A stretch of DNA of 45,050 bases from Bacillota bacterium (GTDB taxonomy: Bacteria > Bacillota_A > Clostridia > Lutisporales > Lutisporaceae). How positions within the stretch are numbered: position 1 is the first letter of the stretch; every line of letters starts with the position of its first letter. The DNA lies in the NCBI GenBank assembly GCA_022706865.1, contig JAKJBT010000002.1, positions 1 through 45,050 on the forward strand, given 5' to 3'. The translations under genes were made by a program, and so were the position numbers. A model generated the notes under the pieces. That model was given only the letters and a program-made list of their open reading frames with translations. It was not told the origin of the DNA and searched no databases. Shown piece by piece: positions 25,034-32,516 of this stretch.

Positions 25034-25936
25034 TTAATTGAACAGGCTGGTTAGTTTGTTTATAAACATTTTTATTCCTGAAACCGAGCTTGGGTTCAAT
25101 TCTTTATTATCCATAAGTGTCAAAGCAATATCGTTCATATTCTTTGATGCTTCACTTCTGGCAAAGCTTATCACGAATGGCTGCTGAATCTTGACTGCTT
25201 TTGTAACACAAGCATCATTCAGTATGTAGCCGAGTTTTTGCAGTTTTACTCCAAGAAATTTCTGTGTTACAACATTAAGCTTATCGAGAATATTAAAAGC
25301 CTCAGCTGCGTTATCTGCTCTATTCACAACAACTTTGATATTCTTTGTCTTATCCTTGTGCGTAATGGTTTTTATCAGAGCATAAGCATCCGTTATGGAG
25401 GTAGGCTCCGGCGTAGTTACCAATATGACTTCCCGTGCCGCGTGTACAAAGCTAATGACATTTTCCGAAAGCCCTGCTCCCGTATCAATAAGTATTACAT
25501 CAGCCTCTTCATCCAGCTTGCCGAGCTTCATAAGCAAATCCACCAATTGAGTCCTGTTCAGCTTTACAAGCTCTTGAACCCCTGAACCTCCTGACACGAA
25601 TTTTACTCCGTCATAACCTTCTTCAAGTATTTCAAGTATGTTCTTATTGCTGTTTATAACATCCGACAAATTGTATTTTGACATTTTGCCCATAACAACA
25701 TCTACGTTGGCAAGGCCCAGGTCCGCATCGATTATAACCACCCTCAGGCCCATCTGAGCAAATTTTATGGCAAGGTTAACAGTAAAGTTGGTTTTTCCTA
25801 CGCCTCCTTTACCGCTGGTTACTGCAATTACCCTTGAACCAGGTTTATCCGTAAGCATGCCTGTTCTTTTTTCATCATCCTTATAATTCTTAATGCTGCT
25901 AATTATTTCTCTTAATCTCTCAGCTTGATCTTTCAT
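25034..25936 (-). CDS. flhG: FlhG/YlxH, MinD-like ATPase controlling flagellar number
   Basis: 300 residues. Deviant Walker A AVTSGKGGVGKTN (41-50), IIDADLGLANVDVVMG, DTGAGLSENV as the Walker B/switch region, and a C-terminal amphipathic tail (KMFINKLTSLFN) for membrane binding. FlhG stimulates the FlhF GTPase through its N-terminus and binds FliM/FliY to set flagellar number and placement. An N-terminal basic/Gln-containing stretch (MKDQAERLREIISSIKNYKD) matches the FlhF-activating segment of the family. It overlaps the end of flhF by 17 bases, with GGAGAT as ribosome binding site. FlhG itself is intact although its partner gene is broken. Confidence 0.96.
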   Translation of the reverse strand: MKDQAERLREIISSIKNYKDDEKRTGMLTDKPGSRVIAVTSGKGGVGKTNFTVNLAIKFAQMGLRVVIIDADLGLANVDVVMGKMSKYNLSDVINSNKNILEILEEGYDGVKFVSGGSGVQELVKLNRTQLVDLLMKLGKLDEEADVILIDTGAGLSENVISFVHAAREVILVTTPEPTSITDAYALIKTITHKDKTKNIKVVVNRADNAAEAFNILDKLNVVTQKFLGVKLQKLGYILNDACVTKAVKIQQPFVISFARSEASKNMNDIALTLMDNKELNPSSVSGIKMFINKLTSLFN

Positions 25937-26803
25937 ATAGCTTATCTCCCAACAAACAGTTTATTATCTTGCCGTTATCGGCAATTTCAATGTCATCAGG
26001 CACACTTTGTCCGGTGGTGATATATGAAATCGGCTTCTTAGTGATATAAGCAACATTTAATATCACTCCGAAGGCTGAGGTTTCATCCAGTTTTGTAAAA
26101 AGAAGCTTATAATCATCCAGGAAACTGTAATTCTTAATTATTTCTATGCAATCAGAGAACTTGGTGGTTGCACTGATTACCATATATACTTCATAGTTGA
26201 TGCTTGACTTTATAAGGGTTTTTAATTCCATAAGCTGATATTTGTCTTTATGGCTTCTGCCTGCAGTATCAACAAGTATCAGATCCTTATCGGCATAGTT
26301 TTCTATAGCATTAAGAATCTCTCCAGGAGTGTAAATTATGGATAGGGGCACTCCTATTATTTCACTGTAGGTTTTAAGCTGCTCAACCGCTGCAATTCTA
26401 TATGTATCCGAAGTTATAAGCCCTACTCTTTTTTTCTCATTCAAAACCATATTGGCTGCCAGCTTTGCAAGAGTAGTTGTTTTTCCTACACCCGTAGGCC
26501 CTATGACTATAATTACCTTTTTCCCTCCCGCAAATGAAAAGGGTTCCGGTTCTTTAACGTACTTCATCAAAATATTATAAATGGTATTTCTGACAATTGC
26601 GTCGCTTTGCTGTTTTTCAGAGTCCAGGGCCTCCATAAGCTTCTCTTTTATTTCATTTATAATCACCTTGTCGACTTCATTGTCCTCAAGGGTTTTTAAA
26701 TACTTCTTCACTATATCTGATAATTTGGTATTCTCATAATCCACCTTAACTGCGTCGTAAACCTTGTTCAGCATGTTCTTAAGCTCCATGAAGTCCTGTT
26801 GTA
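25920..26803 (-). pseudogene. flhF: flhF 3' part: FlhF NG-GTPase domain, cut off by the IS
   Basis: Residues after the insertion: a helical N domain (MELKNMLNKVYDAV...) then the SRP-type G domain with P-loop VIGPTGVGKTTTLAKLAA, SDTYRIAAVEQL, DTAGRSHKDK and TKLDETSAFG; it ends at the normal stop. The G domain is complete with no further lesions, so the insertion seems recent. Longer reading upstream would translate antisense IS sequence and is not real. An internal ATG at 26789-26787, preceded by AGGA, could start a 289-residue GTPase-only protein. Whether it is made depends on IS-borne or read-through transcription. Confidence 0.88.
26801..26803. repeat. Target-site duplication GTA, left copy
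   Basis: GTA abuts the left end of the IS and is repeated at 28268-28270. Removing the element and one copy restores the flhF frame. The 5-bp match GTATA also exists if the element's end is drawn two bases further in. Confidence 0.75.
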
Positions 26804-26828
26804 TATAATGATACCAGAAAACAAGACA
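26804..26828 (+). repeat. Left terminal inverted repeat of the IS (contains TATAAT)
   Basis: Pairs with 28243-28267 at 17 of 25 positions. It starts with a perfect -10 hexamer TATAAT (26804-26809), which lacks a -35 in the integrated state. On the minus strand it also contains an extended -10 (TGGTATCAT, 26816-26808) pointing outward. Confidence 0.8.
26808..26816 (-). promoter_or_regulatory. Possible outward promoter at the left IS end
   Basis: Minus strand TGGTATCAT: an extended -10 (TGnTATCAT, 5 of 6 with TATAAT). No good -35 is seen. Transcription would start near 26801 and meet AGGA then the ATG at 26789 of the flhF 3' fragment. Suggestive only. Confidence 0.35.
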
Positions 26829-26861
26829 GACAAAAATGCAAAAATAAGTTAGAATAATGCT

Positions 26862-27155
26862 ATGGAAAAGAGACGAAATTTCACACCGGAAGAAAAAGCC
26901 AGAATTGTGATCGAGGTCTTGAGGGAAGAAAAAACGCTGAATGAGATCGCTGCTGAACATGAAATCCACCCGAACCAATTAAGTCGCTGGAAGGCAGAAT
27001 TCTTAAGCAATGCAGGCAGAGCTTTCAGTAAAGAAACCGACGAAGTAGAGAAGGTCAAACAGTCGTTCGATAAGGAGAAGGACGAGCTGCTTAGGCAAAT
27101 TGGGCAACTTTCATATGAGGTTACCTGGCTTAAAAAAAAATCTGGCCGACTCTAA
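26862..27155 (+). CDS. IS3-family OrfA (helix-turn-helix transposase subunit)
   Basis: 97 residues. NFTPEEKARIVIEVLREEKT followed by LNEIAAEHEIHPNQLSRWKA is the IS3/IS2-type helix-turn-helix that binds the ends. The C-terminal half (VEKVKQSFDKEKDELLRQIG, then QLSYEVTWLKKK) is a leucine-zipper-like coiled coil for multimerisation. It ends just after a run of nine A (27132-27140), where frame change into orfB would occur. The ATG at 26862 has no strong ribosome binding site in the preceding bases (AATAATGCT), consistent with tight control. Confidence 0.92.
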   Translation: MEKRRNFTPEEKARIVIEVLREEKTLNEIAAEHEIHPNQLSRWKAEFLSNAGRAFSKETDEVEKVKQSFDKEKDELLRQIGQLSYEVTWLKKKSGRL

Positions 27156-28014
27156 ATCCCGTGAAGACCGCATAAATCTAATTGATAGGGATGATAATAA
27201 GCTCAGTATCACTAAACAGGCCGACCTTCTGAGTATAAACAGAACAAGCCTTTACTACAGGCCTGCTCCAATAAGTGACGAAGAAGTTCGGATAAAACGA
27301 CTGATTGACGAGCTTTATACAGCACACCCTGAATATGGTTACCGCAGGATGACGAAGAGATTAAACCGAGACTATCATGTTGGCATCAACCAGAAACGGA
27401 CACGCAAGTATATGCGCGAAATGGGCATACACGGCTTCTGTCCGAGTCCTAATCTTAGTAAACGATTGCGTGGCAAGTATGTTTACCCATACCTGCTTAG
27501 AGGCTTGAATATTGACCATTCGAACCAGGTATGGTCGATTGATATTACTTATTGCCGGATGAGGCATGGCTTTATGTACCTTACGGCGATTATAGACTGG
27601 CATTCCCGCTATATTGTCGGATTTACACTCTCCAATACACTTGAAAAGGCAGCTGTCATAGAGACAGTCAAAAAGGCGATAAAACAGCACGGCAAACCGG
27701 AAATTATCAATTGCGACCAAGGCTCCCAGTTTACGAGTGACGAGTATGTCAACCTCCTGAATGAAAACAATATTAAGATATCTATGGATGGAAAAGGCAG
27801 AGCCTTGGACAATCAAAGGATAGAGCGGTTCTTCCGGTCTTTCAAATGGGAAAAGCTTTATCTGGAGGAATATGAAACCGGACATCAGCTTCGAAGGATA
27901 ATAAAGGAATATATTGAGTATTACAACACCCAAAGGCCGCATCAGTCCTTGGATTACAATACTCCATCGGAATACTATTACACAGGCAATGAGCTGCTTC
28001 CTGAAGCAGTATAA
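27100..28014 (+). CDS. IS3-family OrfB, DDE transposase
   Basis: Catalytic subunit with an rve/integrase fold. An HTH_21-like N-part (ELYTAHPEYGYRRMTKRLNR) is followed by the catalytic triad D148 (QVWSIDITY), D206 (INCDQGSQFTS) and E242 (NQRIERFFRSFKWE), spacing D-x35-E. The end is YNTQRPHQSLDYNTPSEYY. All catalytic residues are intact. The ORF overlaps orfA and is in the +1 (equivalently -2) frame relative to it, not the usual -1. In vivo the functional product is probably an OrfAB fusion made across the A9 run. Independent initiation at TTG 27100 or ATG 27115 has no good ribosome binding site. Confidence 0.93.
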   Translation: MGNFHMRLPGLKKNLADSKSREDRINLIDRDDNKLSITKQADLLSINRTSLYYRPAPISDEEVRIKRLIDELYTAHPEYGYRRMTKRLNRDYHVGINQKRTRKYMREMGIHGFCPSPNLSKRLRGKYVYPYLLRGLNIDHSNQVWSIDITYCRMRHGFMYLTAIIDWHSRYIVGFTLSNTLEKAAVIETVKKAIKQHGKPEIINCDQGSQFTSDEYVNLLNENNIKISMDGKGRALDNQRIERFFRSFKWEKLYLEEYETGHQLRRIIKEYIEYYNTQRPHQSLDYNTPSEYYYTGNELLPEAV

Positions 28015-28242
28015 GACCTTGGGGCCCTACCCCAATCCCCGTCCTCGCCGGATGGCAGCCGGTTTGTCACAACAGACCGGGGAACAACAGGATGGATTCG
28101 CAATGGCTGTCAAGGGTCTTCGGCTACGCCTACGATGAACGAGCAAAAACCGCTCGCCCTTGACACCCCCTACAGCAGTGCATTAATTTCAATATATAGA
28201 AATTTTAGGAAGGGAGAACCTAACTTAGCAAACTAAAAAATT
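28015..28242 (+). other. Non-coding, hairpin-rich 3' tail of the IS
   Basis: After the orfB stop come three inverted repeats: TTGGGG/CCCCAA (28019-28035, 5-base loop); CCGGTTTG/CAGACCGG (28059-28080, 6-base loop, one wobble); and TGTCAAGGG/CCCTTGACA (28108-28165), enclosing a smaller CGAGC/GCTCG stem (28140-28156). No supported ORF. Such tails may block read-through into or out of the element or shape its RNA; the function is unknown. Confidence 0.7.
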
Positions 28243-28267
28243 TGTCTTGACAATTGGGGGCATTATA
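28243..28267 (+). repeat. Right terminal inverted repeat of the IS (contains TTGACA)
   Basis: Complement of the left repeat at 17 of 25 positions. It contains a perfect outward -35 box TTGACA (28247-28252), 15 bases from the end of the element. Confidence 0.8.
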
Positions 28268-28274
28268 GTATAAG
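28247..28274 (+). promoter_or_regulatory. Hybrid outward promoter: IS -35 with target -10
   Basis: TTGACA (28247-28252) in the right inverted repeat, 16-bp spacer, TATAAG (28269-28274) in the flanking flhF sequence. It would transcribe the plus strand, antisense to the flhF 5' remnant and flhA. The -35 is perfect and the -10 is 5 of 6, with a slightly short spacer. Confidence 0.45.
28268..28270. repeat. Target-site duplication GTA, right copy
   Basis: Matches 26801-26803 on the other side of the IS; see that entry for the alternative 5-bp reading. Confidence 0.75.
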
Positions 28275-28595
28275 CTCTTTATCATCTGCATGAGTATGCT
28301 TCTTGGGATTCTCCCTTAATGAACCCTTCTGGGCCTGCAAATTCTCATTAAGCTCTTTTATAAATTCATTTGTTTCAATGTTATGCTCATTCTTGGCATT
28401 ATTTGTCCTGACCCCTGAGGAGATGTCATTATCTATTGTTGCAACTACTTCAATAAGGGGCTTTGAAAAGAAACCTGCCAGACCTTTTTTCCTGATCTTT
28501 CTTGTATTTAATATTATTGCGTCTCTTCCCAAGTCTGATTTTACTTTCTGCATTGCTTCCTGGGCTGTTTCTCCAACATATCTTTTTACTTTCAT
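28268..28595 (-). pseudogene. flhF: flhF 5' part: FlhF N-terminal (B) region, truncated by the IS
   Basis: The first about 109 codons of flhF: MKVKRYVGETAQEAMQKVKS, then LGRDAIILNTRKIRKKGLAG, as in FlhF/FtsY-related starts, followed by a charged, flexible segment (NPKKHTHADDKEL). The reading frame enters the IS right end and stops at once (TAA at 28265-28263). The start ATG overlaps the flhA stop (TAATG). Joined to the 3' part after removing the IS and one GTA it gives an uninterrupted 402-residue FlhF across ...KELIQQDFMEL... The truncated peptide alone lacks the GTPase. Confidence 0.92.
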
Positions 28596-30622
28596 TATAT
28601 ACTCACCACCCCTACGGATTGTATCTCAACCAATGGATCCAGTTCATTATATGACAGCACTACAAGCCCCGGAGCAACCTGCTCGGTCAGTCGCTTGAAG
28701 TATAGCCTTACAATAGGCGAAGCCAGTATTATAGGTTGTTCTCCCATTGATGCCAGCTTCTGCATCTCTTTAAGAAGATTATTTATTATCCGCTGTGCTG
28801 CATTTGGTTCAAGGTTCAGATATGAACCGTATTCTGTCTGCTGCACTGAATCCATTATGGTTTGTTCAAGAGTCGCATCCAAGGTTATTACCTTGGCCTG
28901 CATATCAACAATAAATCGCTTGGTAATGTTTCTTCTCATCGACTGCCTTACATATTCGGTAAGCATGTCGGTGTCTTTTGTCATAGGTGCATAATCTGCA
29001 AGGGTCTCCATAATGGTAACCATATCCCTTATGGATACGCCTTCCTTCAGCAGGTTGGCAAGAACCTTCTGAATGTCGCCGATGCTAAGCTGCTTGGGAA
29101 TAACATCCTCCACCAGTGCCGGATAGTTTTCCTTCACATTATCAATAATTCTTTGAACATCCTGTCTGCCTAATAGTTCATGTGCATGATTCTTTATGAT
29201 TTCTGTAAGATGTGTGGCAATTACAGAAGGCGGGTCCACCACTGTATATCCCATCATCTCTGCCCTCTCCTTCTGGTTTTCACTAATCCATACCGCCGGC
29301 AGTCCAAAAGCCGGTTCCGTGGTCTTTATTCCATCCAATTCACCATCAGCAGTGCCGGGGTTCATTGCCAGATAATTGTCGAACATCAGTTCTCCGCTTG
29401 CTACTTCTATTCCTTTTATTTTTATTACATAATCATTGGGTTTAAGCTGTATGTTGTCTCTAAGCCTAATGACCGGTACTATCAAGCCCAAGTCAAGTGC
29501 ACACTGTCTTCTTATCATTACAACCCTGTCAAGCAGGTCACCGCCCTGGTTAACATCCGCCAAGGGTATAATCCCGTATCCGAACTCAAGTTCTATCGGA
29601 TCCACCTGAAGCAGCGACATAACATTCTCAGGTTTTCTGATTTCTTCCACTTCAACATCCTGTGCTTTGATTTCCTCTTCTTTCTGTGCCGCTTTTATAG
29701 TCCTTCTAAGCGTGTATCCCAAAAACGCCAGTAAACATGCCAGTATAATATTCGGTACAGGAGGCAATCCGGTGAATGCCAGTATAAACAATGCCCCTGA
29801 TGCGATATATAGTACTTTTGGTTCTGATAAAAGCTGTATTATGATATCTGTTCCCAGGTCTGAATTTGAAGCCGCCCTTGTTACAACCATGCCTGCCGCA
29901 ATTGAAACAAGCAGTGCCGGAATCTGTGTAACCAAACCATCCCCAATAGTCAGATTTGTAAACTTTGAAAGGGATTCGGTAAATTCCAGGTCCATTTGCA
30001 GCATACCGATTGCAAAACCGCCGATAATATTTATTACAGTAATTATTATGCCTGCTATGGCGTCACCCTTTACAAACTTGCTGGCTCCGTCCATAGCTCC
30101 ATAAAAGTCAGCTTCCTGCTGTATTGCCTTTCTTCTTTCCTTGGCTTCCATTTCATTTATCAGGCCTGAATTCAAGTCTGCGTCTATGGCCATCTGCTTG
30201 CCCGGCATTGCATCCAGCGTGAATCTTGCTGAAACCTCTGAAACCCTCTCTGCACCTTTTGTAATAACTACGTATTGTACTATAACAAGAATAAGAAACA
30301 TTATAAAACCAACTATAGGATTACTGCCTGTTACAAAGTTGCCAAAGGCATTTACCACTTCCCCTGCATATCCCTCCCCCAGTATCAGCCTGGTTGTGGA
30401 GAAATTCAAACACAATCGGAACAGCGTCGTAATCAGAAGTATTGTCGGAAAAACCGAAAATTGCAGTGAATCCTTTATATACATGGATAACAGGAAAATA
30501 ACCAGTGACAATGAAATATTCAATGTAAGCAGTATATCAATCAAAATAGTAGGAACCGGTATTACTATAAGAATTATTAAAGCTACAATTAAAACTGCTA
30601 TTACATCACTATATCTGCCCAT
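28595..30622 (-). CDS. flhA: Flagellar export apparatus protein FlhA
   Basis: Inner-membrane export gate of the flagellar type III system, converting proton flow into protein export. 675 residues. Eight or so membrane helices lie in the first 320 residues. The FHIPEP-family motif RFTLDAMPGKQMAIDADLN falls near residue 150, with a cytoplasmic loop and then the large C-terminal domain (about 340-675) that docks chaperone-substrate complexes and FlhB. AGAAGGAG precedes the ATG, 14 bases after flhB. The IS lies just downstream, and its outward promoter would run antisense to this gene. Confidence 0.98.
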   Translation of the reverse strand: MGRYSDVIAVLIVALIILIVIPVPTILIDILLTLNISLSLVIFLLSMYIKDSLQFSVFPTILLITTLFRLCLNFSTTRLILGEGYAGEVVNAFGNFVTGSNPIVGFIMFLILVIVQYVVITKGAERVSEVSARFTLDAMPGKQMAIDADLNSGLINEMEAKERRKAIQQEADFYGAMDGASKFVKGDAIAGIIITVINIIGGFAIGMLQMDLEFTESLSKFTNLTIGDGLVTQIPALLVSIAAGMVVTRAASNSDLGTDIIIQLLSEPKVLYIASGALFILAFTGLPPVPNIILACLLAFLGYTLRRTIKAAQKEEEIKAQDVEVEEIRKPENVMSLLQVDPIELEFGYGIIPLADVNQGGDLLDRVVMIRRQCALDLGLIVPVIRLRDNIQLKPNDYVIKIKGIEVASGELMFDNYLAMNPGTADGELDGIKTTEPAFGLPAVWISENQKERAEMMGYTVVDPPSVIATHLTEIIKNHAHELLGRQDVQRIIDNVKENYPALVEDVIPKQLSIGDIQKVLANLLKEGVSIRDMVTIMETLADYAPMTKDTDMLTEYVRQSMRRNITKRFIVDMQAKVITLDATLEQTIMDSVQQTEYGSYLNLEPNAAQRIINNLLKEMQKLASMGEQPIILASPIVRLYFKRLTEQVAPGLVVLSYNELDPLVEIQSVGVVSI

Positions 30623-30636
30623 ATAGAGGTCTCCTT

Positions 30637-31728
30637 CTATTTGTCTTTCAAACTGTATACATATGCCAGTACCTCTGCCACTGCCTTGTACAATTCACTG
30701 GGTATCTGTGAGCCTATTTCTACGCTTTTATATAAGGCTTGAGCAAGAGGTTTGTTTTCTACTATCGGTACATTGTTCTGTTTTGCCGTATCCTTGATTT
30801 TTTCAGCAATAAGGTCCTTTCCCTTTGCTATTACCAGCGGGGCATCTGCAACAGCCTCCTCGTATTTGACAGCAACAGCAAAATGTGTAGGGTTTGTTAT
30901 TATTACATCAGCGGATGGAACTTCTGCCATCATTCTTCTCAGAGAAAGCTGCCTTTGCTTTTCTTTAATCTTTGATTTTATCTGAGGATTGCCCTCAGTA
31001 AGCTTGTATTCGTCTTTTATCTCCTGTTTTGTCATTCTTATATCTCGTTCAAAACTCCATCTCTGAAAAGCATAGTCAAAAATTGAGAGGATAAGAAGCA
31101 CCACAGCAGCCCTAATACCAGCACTGATAATTGTATCCCCGATGAATACCATTGTACTTTCAACATTCATATTCAGCAATTCAGGAATTACTTTGTAATT
31201 ATCAACGAGATAGTCATAAATAATGAATCCAATTATTCCGATTTTAAAAATAGATTTCAGTAATTCCACAAAAGCGTTTTTTGAAAACAGCCTTTTGAAG
31301 CCTTCAATGGGGTTAATTTTATTTATATTCGGCATTAAGGGCCTCGCAGTAAATACAGAGCCAATCTGCAGATAGTTCACTATAATTACGCAAAGAGCAA
31401 TAATCAGCAGTATTGGTGCAAGAATCTTTGCAAATATTAACAGGTTCTGCAGAAATATACGCATAATTTCATTAGTGGTAAACCTGGAATCAATATCCTT
31501 GGGAAAACTCAGGAAATTCCTTACTGCAAATATCAAATCACCAAATATATATTCAGAAAGAAGCCTTAAGCTCCAGAATGAAATCAGCAGTACTACTGCT
31601 GTCACCAACTCCCTGCTCCTTGGAATCTGGCCCTTCTGCCGCAGCTCATACCTTCTCTTTGGGGTTGCGGGTTCGGTCTTTTCTCCGAACAGCTGAAGAT
31701 TTATCTTAAAATAAGCATAATCTCTCAT
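30637..31728 (-). CDS. flhB: Flagellar export switch protein FlhB
   Basis: Controls the switch from hook to filament substrates. 363 residues. The N-terminal EKTEPATPKRRYELRQKGQI, four membrane helices (about 43-215), and the cytoplasmic domain with the self-cleavage motif NPTH (279-282, in VIITNPTHFAVAVKY) are present. The ATG overlaps the fliR stop by 4 bases (ATGA), so translation is coupled; the local ribosome binding site is poor. Confidence 0.97.
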   Translation of the reverse strand: MRDYAYFKINLQLFGEKTEPATPKRRYELRQKGQIPRSRELVTAVVLLISFWSLRLLSEYIFGDLIFAVRNFLSFPKDIDSRFTTNEIMRIFLQNLLIFAKILAPILLIIALCVIIVNYLQIGSVFTARPLMPNINKINPIEGFKRLFSKNAFVELLKSIFKIGIIGFIIYDYLVDNYKVIPELLNMNVESTMVFIGDTIISAGIRAAVVLLILSIFDYAFQRWSFERDIRMTKQEIKDEYKLTEGNPQIKSKIKEKQRQLSLRRMMAEVPSADVIITNPTHFAVAVKYEEAVADAPLVIAKGKDLIAEKIKDTAKQNNVPIVENKPLAQALYKSVEIGSQIPSELYKAVAEVLAYVYSLKDK

Positions 31729-32516
31729 CCCTTAGCCATACTCCTTATTATCAAGTAGACATAGCCATACATCCTGTCAAAGGCAACAGTAATTATCTGT
31801 AAAAACACAGGAATCATTATGTAAAGTGTAATAAGGCCTATACCAATTCTCAAGGGAAGTCCTACGATGAATACATTCATCTGAGGAACAGTTCTTGAGA
31901 GTATCCCAAGGGCAACCTCGGCAATCAGAGTAGCAGCCAATACCGGAATGCTTATTTTGAATCCTATAAGGAATACCTCAGCAAAAATAGCAGCAATATT
32001 ATTTGTCATAGCTTCGGTAAAAGCAAAACCGTCAATAGGCAAAATACTATAGCTCTTGTACAATGCAGCCAGAAGTACATGATGCCCGTCAATTGCAAGA
32101 AAAAGTATTGTGGTCAGAATATATATAAAGTTTCCTATCAAAGGAATCTGAGTATTCGTAGTCGGATCAAGAACATTCACCATTCCGAAGCCAACCTGCA
32201 TGTCAATTATCTGTCCTGCCAGATAAAGGGCTGAAAAAACCATAAAACTTACAAATCCAATAATAATCCCCACCAGAAATTCCTTGGCTGCAATTGCTGC
32301 AAAGCTGAATAGGTTGGAATATTCTATACTGACATCTCCCAGCAAAGGAACCATTATGTAAGAACAGAAAAATGCAAGTCCAATTTTCAAATATGCCGGC
32401 ATCTCTCTCCTTCCAAATACCGGTGTTATTACGAAAAGAGAGATCATTCTTATAAATACCAGCAGCAGTACCAGGAATCTATCAACCAGAATAACACTAA
32501 TACTATCCATAATCAT
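31725..32516 (-). CDS. fliR: Flagellar export apparatus protein FliR
   Basis: Core transmembrane component of the FliPQR export pore. 263 residues with about six membrane helices. VFIRMISLFVITPVFGRREM near the start and GFGMVNVLDPTTNTQIPLIG are family blocks. It overlaps fliQ upstream and flhB downstream by 4 bases each, so the three are translationally coupled. Confidence 0.96.
   Translation of the reverse strand: MIMDSISVILVDRFLVLLLVFIRMISLFVITPVFGRREMPAYLKIGLAFFCSYIMVPLLGDVSIEYSNLFSFAAIAAKEFLVGIIIGFVSFMVFSALYLAGQIIDMQVGFGMVNVLDPTTNTQIPLIGNFIYILTTILFLAIDGHHVLLAALYKSYSILPIDGFAFTEAMTNNIAAIFAEVFLIGFKISIPVLAATLIAEVALGILSRTVPQMNVFIVGLPLRIGIGLITLYIMIPVFLQIITVAFDRMYGYVYLIIRSMAKG

Larger units (their letters stand above)
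26804..28267 (+). mobile_element. IS3-family insertion sequence, 1464 bp, inside flhF
   Basis: Bounded by imperfect inverted repeats TATAATGnnnCCAnnnnnCAAGACA (17 of 25 positions match between ends) and GTA direct repeats. It carries orfA (helix-turn-helix/leucine-zipper) and orfB (DDE transposase) plus a 253-base non-coding tail. Size, two-ORF layout and D-D(35)E signature are IS3-family. Its inverted repeats do not end in the usual TG...CA unless one takes the inner TGATACC...GGGGGCA, in which case no target duplication fits. It is the only plus-strand gene set in the window. I cannot name the element without a database. Confidence 0.93.

Noticed and set aside
25965..26300. Sigma-28 type boxes (complement of GCCGATA) on the minus strand
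   Set aside because: The two matches I saw (near 25976 and 26291) lie inside flhF coding sequence without a partner TAAA box at the right distance.
26801..26809. Drawing the IS ends at TGATACC...GGGGGCA, the usual TG...CA form
   Set aside because: The flanks would then be TATAA and TTATA, which are not direct repeats, and the flhF frame would not be restored by removing one copy of anything. Ends at TATAATG with GTA repeats satisfy both tests.
26804..26978. N-terminal extension of the flhF 3' fragment into the IS
   Set aside because: The extra about 58 residues come from the antisense strand of orfA and the IS end and do not resemble FlhF.
27361..27942. 193-residue minus-strand ORF inside the IS
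   Set aside because: Antisense shadow of the transposase gene, with no ribosome binding site or recognisable domain.
27914..28138. 74-residue plus-strand ORF over the end of orfB and the hairpin tail
   Set aside because: Most of it overlaps orfB out of frame and the rest reads through hairpins; low-complexity basic end.
26801..28272. A 5-bp target duplication GTATA
   Set aside because: It is present on both sides, but it makes the two IS ends asymmetric by two bases. Because TATA is shared, 3 bp and 5 bp cannot be separated with certainty; I prefer 3 bp.
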